NCBI GenBank assembly: GCA_026260175.1
Contig: JAKCWW010000585.1
Coordinates: 1 to 64,000 of the forward strand
DNA length: 64,000 nt
DNA from: Reticulitermes lucifugus
Lineage: Eukaryota; Arthropoda; Insecta; Blattodea; Rhinotermitidae
Direction: 5' to 3'
Notes under the pieces: model-generated
Databases searched by the model: none
What the model was told of the DNA's origin: nothing
The model's input: only the letters and a program-made list of their open reading frames with translations
Position numbers and translations under genes: made by a program
Shown here: positions 60,631 to 64,000 of the stretch, one piece after another
Position numbering within the stretch: position 1 is the first letter of the stretch
Layout: each line of letters starts with the position of its first letter

Positions 60631-62189
60631 TACGTATGTAGCCTTAGCATTCGGCAAACTGATCCCACGAAAGTTTCAGGAAATTCTACCTCTTATTTCT
60701 CTTCTTACCTGCTCATTTTTTTCCATCTTTTCTAGTTTATGCTTTTAGTATATTCCTTCCCTATTTTCCTTTTGTTGAAATCGGTTTAGTTGTAGTTTAA
60801 ATAAGAATGAGACAATTTTCTTCCCTGTAAAAGGTAGTTTGCTATATCACTTGACGTTTTCATTTTGAGCTCTTATATTTCTTTCGGAACTTCGATTTTC
60901 CCGAAATACAGGCATATTTTTCATTATATTTCTCTCCGCATTCCAAAGTAATAAGTTACTTCAGTATTTCACTTTAAATTGCCATTCCTTCTCAGAAGTC
61001 TGCACGTGCTTCGCGAGCAAATCCCTTGCATTTTCCGCAACGTAGTCACATAAAGGAAGAAGAGTACTTTAACAATACTTTTATATCACTCACTATATTT
61101 TATTTCTAAACAAAAATGAGAGGCTTTTCAATTGATTTCTTGGTGCTTAGACCGCGAATTGCTTTTCAAATTAAGAGACGTGTGTAAAATTATATCAGAT
61201 TAATTAATTGTAAGTATTTATTCTAGCTAATCATTCTCCGAAATAGAATATTATGATATTTGCAGAGCATACCGTGCATCAACATCACGTTGCTTATTAG
61301 AATGAGGGGAAACCTTAATTTAAACTGCATGTAAAATAATTTACAACGTGATATATTTATGCATTTGCTTCTTTAATGAAGGCAGATAAAACTTTAACTA
61401 ATGTGTTACAGCATAGAGAGCCTGTGATATAATTCGGGTGTAAGATCAAATTTTACACGATGCTTTATCATTAACAGCCAAGAAGCTGTGTACGATCTGA
61501 ATGTACTCCAGACCTGCTGTGACAATATTTATTACTAGCCGAACCGTCTGTAACAAAGAACTGAGTATATACCTGTGCACTGCCCTGTCTGTTTCTGACG
61601 CAGCATAGTGGCAGAGTATCACAGCGATCTGATAGCGGGATTAAAGTACTGCCATTCGACTCGAATAGCACTGTCCTGCAGTGAGAATCGTAACAATACT
61701 ATCGATTCGTTTTATATCAAAACACAATTATATTTCAACTGTGACAGAATAACAATTTTAGATGAGTTATCACAAGAACACTTTGTTCTTTCGAACTGAA
61801 CGACATGAATTAAAATCACGAGTGATAATTACTCTTGTCCTTTCCTGTAAGTTAGTCTTCGCGGCATGCATAATGCTAGTAAAGCAATGTAATTTCACTC
61901 AAAATGTGAACACAATCAAAGATTTACTTAAACATTTGAAGACTGAAACGAATTCGTTCAATGTCAACAGATTGCTCAGAAAAAATTCTCTTATCTGCTT
62001 TTCAACAAAGTCTGCAATATAACAGACATCTATATTCACCCTTCAATATAAAATGGATAACTTTGAAATGATATCTCATTTAAATTCAAAAGACTTGTAG
62101 TGCGGTAATTCTTGTTAGTATATTGTAATATATGTACTACCAGACAATGGATTATTTCGGACGAAACATGTAAGAAAATTTCCAATTAA
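60631..62189. other. No gene recognised
   Basis: A+T-rich. Just before the LINE end, GACGAAACATGTAAG (62160-62174) resembles the Penelope-like motif, but its CUGANGA core is missing. Confidence 0.5.
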
Positions 62190-62645
62190 CTAACTCCATG
62201 GAGCAGAATCCTTCTTGAGAAGCTAACAGGTCCTCAGCATAGTCAACAAATTCCTCGCATTTTATGGAACCCGAAGGTTCATTACCGCATTCACAAGAGC
62301 CCACCACCTGTCCCTATCCTCAGCCATACCAATCCAGTCCACGCCCTCCCATCCCACTTCTTGAAGATTCATTTTAATATTATCCTGCCATCTATGCCTG
62401 GGTCTTCCAAATGGTCTCCTTCCCTCACGTCTCCCCACTAAAACTCTGTATGCACCTGTTCTCTCACCCATACGTGCTACATGCCCCGCCCGACTCATTC
62501 TTCTTGATTTGATCACCCGAATAATATTTGGTGATAAGTACAAATCATAACGTTCCTCGTTATGTAGTCTTCTCCACTCCTCTGTTACCTCGTCCCTCTT
62601 AGGCCCGAATATCCTCCTCAGCACCCTATTCTCGAACACCCCCAG
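62190..62645 (-). pseudogene. LINE 3' fragment: conserved C-terminal region, 5'-truncated
   Basis: From about 62642 down, the minus strand reads GVFENRVLRRIFGPKRDEVT, continues through RVIKSRRMSRAGHVARMGER and [20 protein letters not shown], and ends near MNLRVP. The order [44 protein letters not shown] is the C-terminal region of a very common insect non-LTR retrotransposon (RTE-like by character). About 127 codons are open. A TAA (62262-62264) stands where the family usually continues, and the reading beyond it ([12 protein letters not shown]) is still recognisable. RT and endonuclease domains are absent, so it is dead on arrival. Its good state marks it as the youngest LINE piece here. Confidence 0.88.
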
Positions 62646-62706
62646 CAAGAAGATTTCCGGTATATACAATAAAATCATTAGTTGTGATCGACGGTACCCT
62701 TTTATT

Positions 62707-62726
62707 TATTATTATTATTATTATTA
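62707..62726. repeat. (ATT)n microsatellite
   Basis: About six units, roughly 60 bp outside the 5' break of the LINE fragment. Confidence 0.9.
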
Positions 62727-64000
62727 GATATAAAATTTCAGCTCATATCTCACAGAGAACATGATGTACTTTACTTTCGTAAAGTAAGAAAAATTAATTA
62801 ATATTGTACAGCGATGTAATGGCTGTTTATAAGAATCATACGGAGCATATAAATACAATGTGTGGGCAAATTGCGGGACTTTTCCCGTTAAAACTGGTGG
62901 TGTGTTCACTAACCACCAGTGTTTAAAGGGTTAGCAACCGTCTTAATCACATCATTCTTCAGACATAGTACTGATCTCTCGAGTGTACTGCAGTGCCAGC
63001 TGGTTTAGAGCTAATGTTGCTAGTCTGCGACTGAACCTTCTTGCCCTGATAGAACTTTAAAGGGTCGTGGTGTTGTGCTCTAACAGACGTGACACATTCT
63101 GGACACTGTCCGTCGTCTTGTGCCAATAACCCACAACGTTTCGGAGGATGAATCTTTCTCCTTCTTTAGATAGAAAAGGAAGAAAGAGAACCTACTCTTT
63201 TTTTTTAATATTAAACATCCCCCTTGGTATGTACATGCAAAAGTATATTTTACTCTCATCAGTAGTACAGTCAAAACCAACATACACACTTGCGACATGT
63301 GATCAGGCTACCGCTTTCAGATCAAAGAGCAATTATCAGGCCTAATCTGTTGCGTTCCTAAAGAACGCAACAATGTAAAGAACAATGTAAAGAATTTTAT
63401 AAATATGCTATCTTTCTTTATACAATAATGTAATTTCCCATGCTCAAGCTTCGCTAATATTTCTTCTTTACCATGTTTCTTTCACTTTCACATACATGTT
63501 AACCCTTTACGTCCTAGTGGTTGCTTTATGCATTACTAAGTTTAACGCGAGAAAATTATACGTTCTGTCCGCAGAATACAATTATGTGTTTTATGTGGAT
63601 CTCAAAATAAACAACGATTATTTCTGTATCCAACATTCATTGGTTTTTTTATAACTGAGACAGAGTATCTTTACTGCGCAGTGTGAACTGAATCTTTAAA
63701 TGTAATTCAGTTTAATCTTCTTTTAAAAAGAGTTAATGTGACAACCAATTGTCATCACTTGTCTTTTTCCATATCTGTCATGTCTGTCTTTATATTCCTG
63801 TCTAGGTGTTTTATTGCCTTATTACTGACATTATAAGAAACGTCACATTCCAGGTTGACAAAGTGTGATATTCATTCTGTAATTCAGTTCTATATCTACA
63901 AACTGTTGTACGAGCAAGAACTTTACACCGTTCCAACAGTGTATTTATGCGTTTCGTGTGATTCTTAGAAGTGCCGATTATTTCCCTAAACGATATTAAC
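62727..64000. other. No gene recognised; hairpin at 63348-63372
   Basis: The hairpin is listed separately. Short frames near 63080-63345 overlap on both strands and have no domain. Confidence 0.5.
63348..63392. repeat. 10-bp perfect stem-loop followed by a 12-bp tandem pair
   Basis: TGTTGCGTTC (63348-63357), a 5-nt loop, then GAACGCAACA (63363-63372) form a perfect stem. AACAATGTAAAG follows twice in tandem (63369-63380 and 63381-63392), overlapping the 3' arm. Role unknown. Confidence 0.8.

Noticed and set aside
1-64000. Bacterial contamination, endosymbiont operon or viral insertion
   Set aside because: No operon-like gene packing, ribosome-binding sites, capsid or polymerase frames; the repeat content is that of an insect nuclear genome.

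Overview
The window looks like nuclear DNA of a hemimetabolous insect, most likely a cockroach or termite (Blattodea). It is A+T-rich, has no dense gene packing, and is peppered with short interspersed repeats of the kind seen in large polyneopteran genomes: tRNA-headed SINEs with intact Pol III A/B boxes and target-site duplications, 3' fragments of RTE-type LINEs, Penelope-like fragments, microsatellites and minisatellites. The order-level assignment is an inference from repeat style, not from a gene. There is no prokaryotic, viral or organellar signature.

I found no protein-coding gene that I can support. All open frames are short. The clearest protein similarity is to the C-terminal region of LINE reverse-transcriptase polyproteins (4582-5169 plus, 14408-14476 minus, 62190-62645 minus), and all three are fragments. 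The longest unexplained open frame (about 170 codons, 19527-20046 minus) has no domain I recognise. The window therefore reads as intergenic or intronic DNA.

Layout. 0-10 kb: a SINE cut by the window edge, a foldback Penelope-like pair (1480-1624), dispersed repeat family A (2068-2730), an RTE LINE relic (4582-5169), a 42-bp tandem duplication (5739-5823) and a well preserved foldback element with a 15-bp target duplication (7211-7518). 10-27 kb: SINE S1 copies at 9.95, 26.5 and 27.0 kb, S2 copies at 13.75 and 19.1 kb, a divergent SINE at 11.6 kb, a hAT-like terminus at 16.0 kb, foldback/Penelope-like pieces at 22.4-22.7 and 24.9-25.1 kb, and a small inverted-repeat element at 25.6 kb. 27-43 kb: long featureless stretches with a foldback at 32.2-32.5 kb, family B at 33.4 kb, S2 at 34.9 kb, a foldback at 38.3 kb and S1 at 41.9 kb. 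43-64 kb: tRNA-like fragments at 43.6 and 50.9 kb, minisatellites at 52.9 kb (about 40-bp unit) and 60.3 kb (exact 34-bp unit), family A in the opposite orientation at 57.2 kb, S1 at 59.3 kb and a LINE 3' end at 62.2 kb.

The most coherent unexplained signal is a set of six short inverted-repeat loci. Most arms, and a seventh single fragment, carry a sequence resembling the small hammerhead-ribozyme core known from Penelope-like retroelements (CUGANGA, a hairpin, GAAAC, a minimal helix III, then a complement of the 5' flank). A second pattern is technical: all four runs of N lie inside copies of one SINE family, and at least one is probably a false gap.
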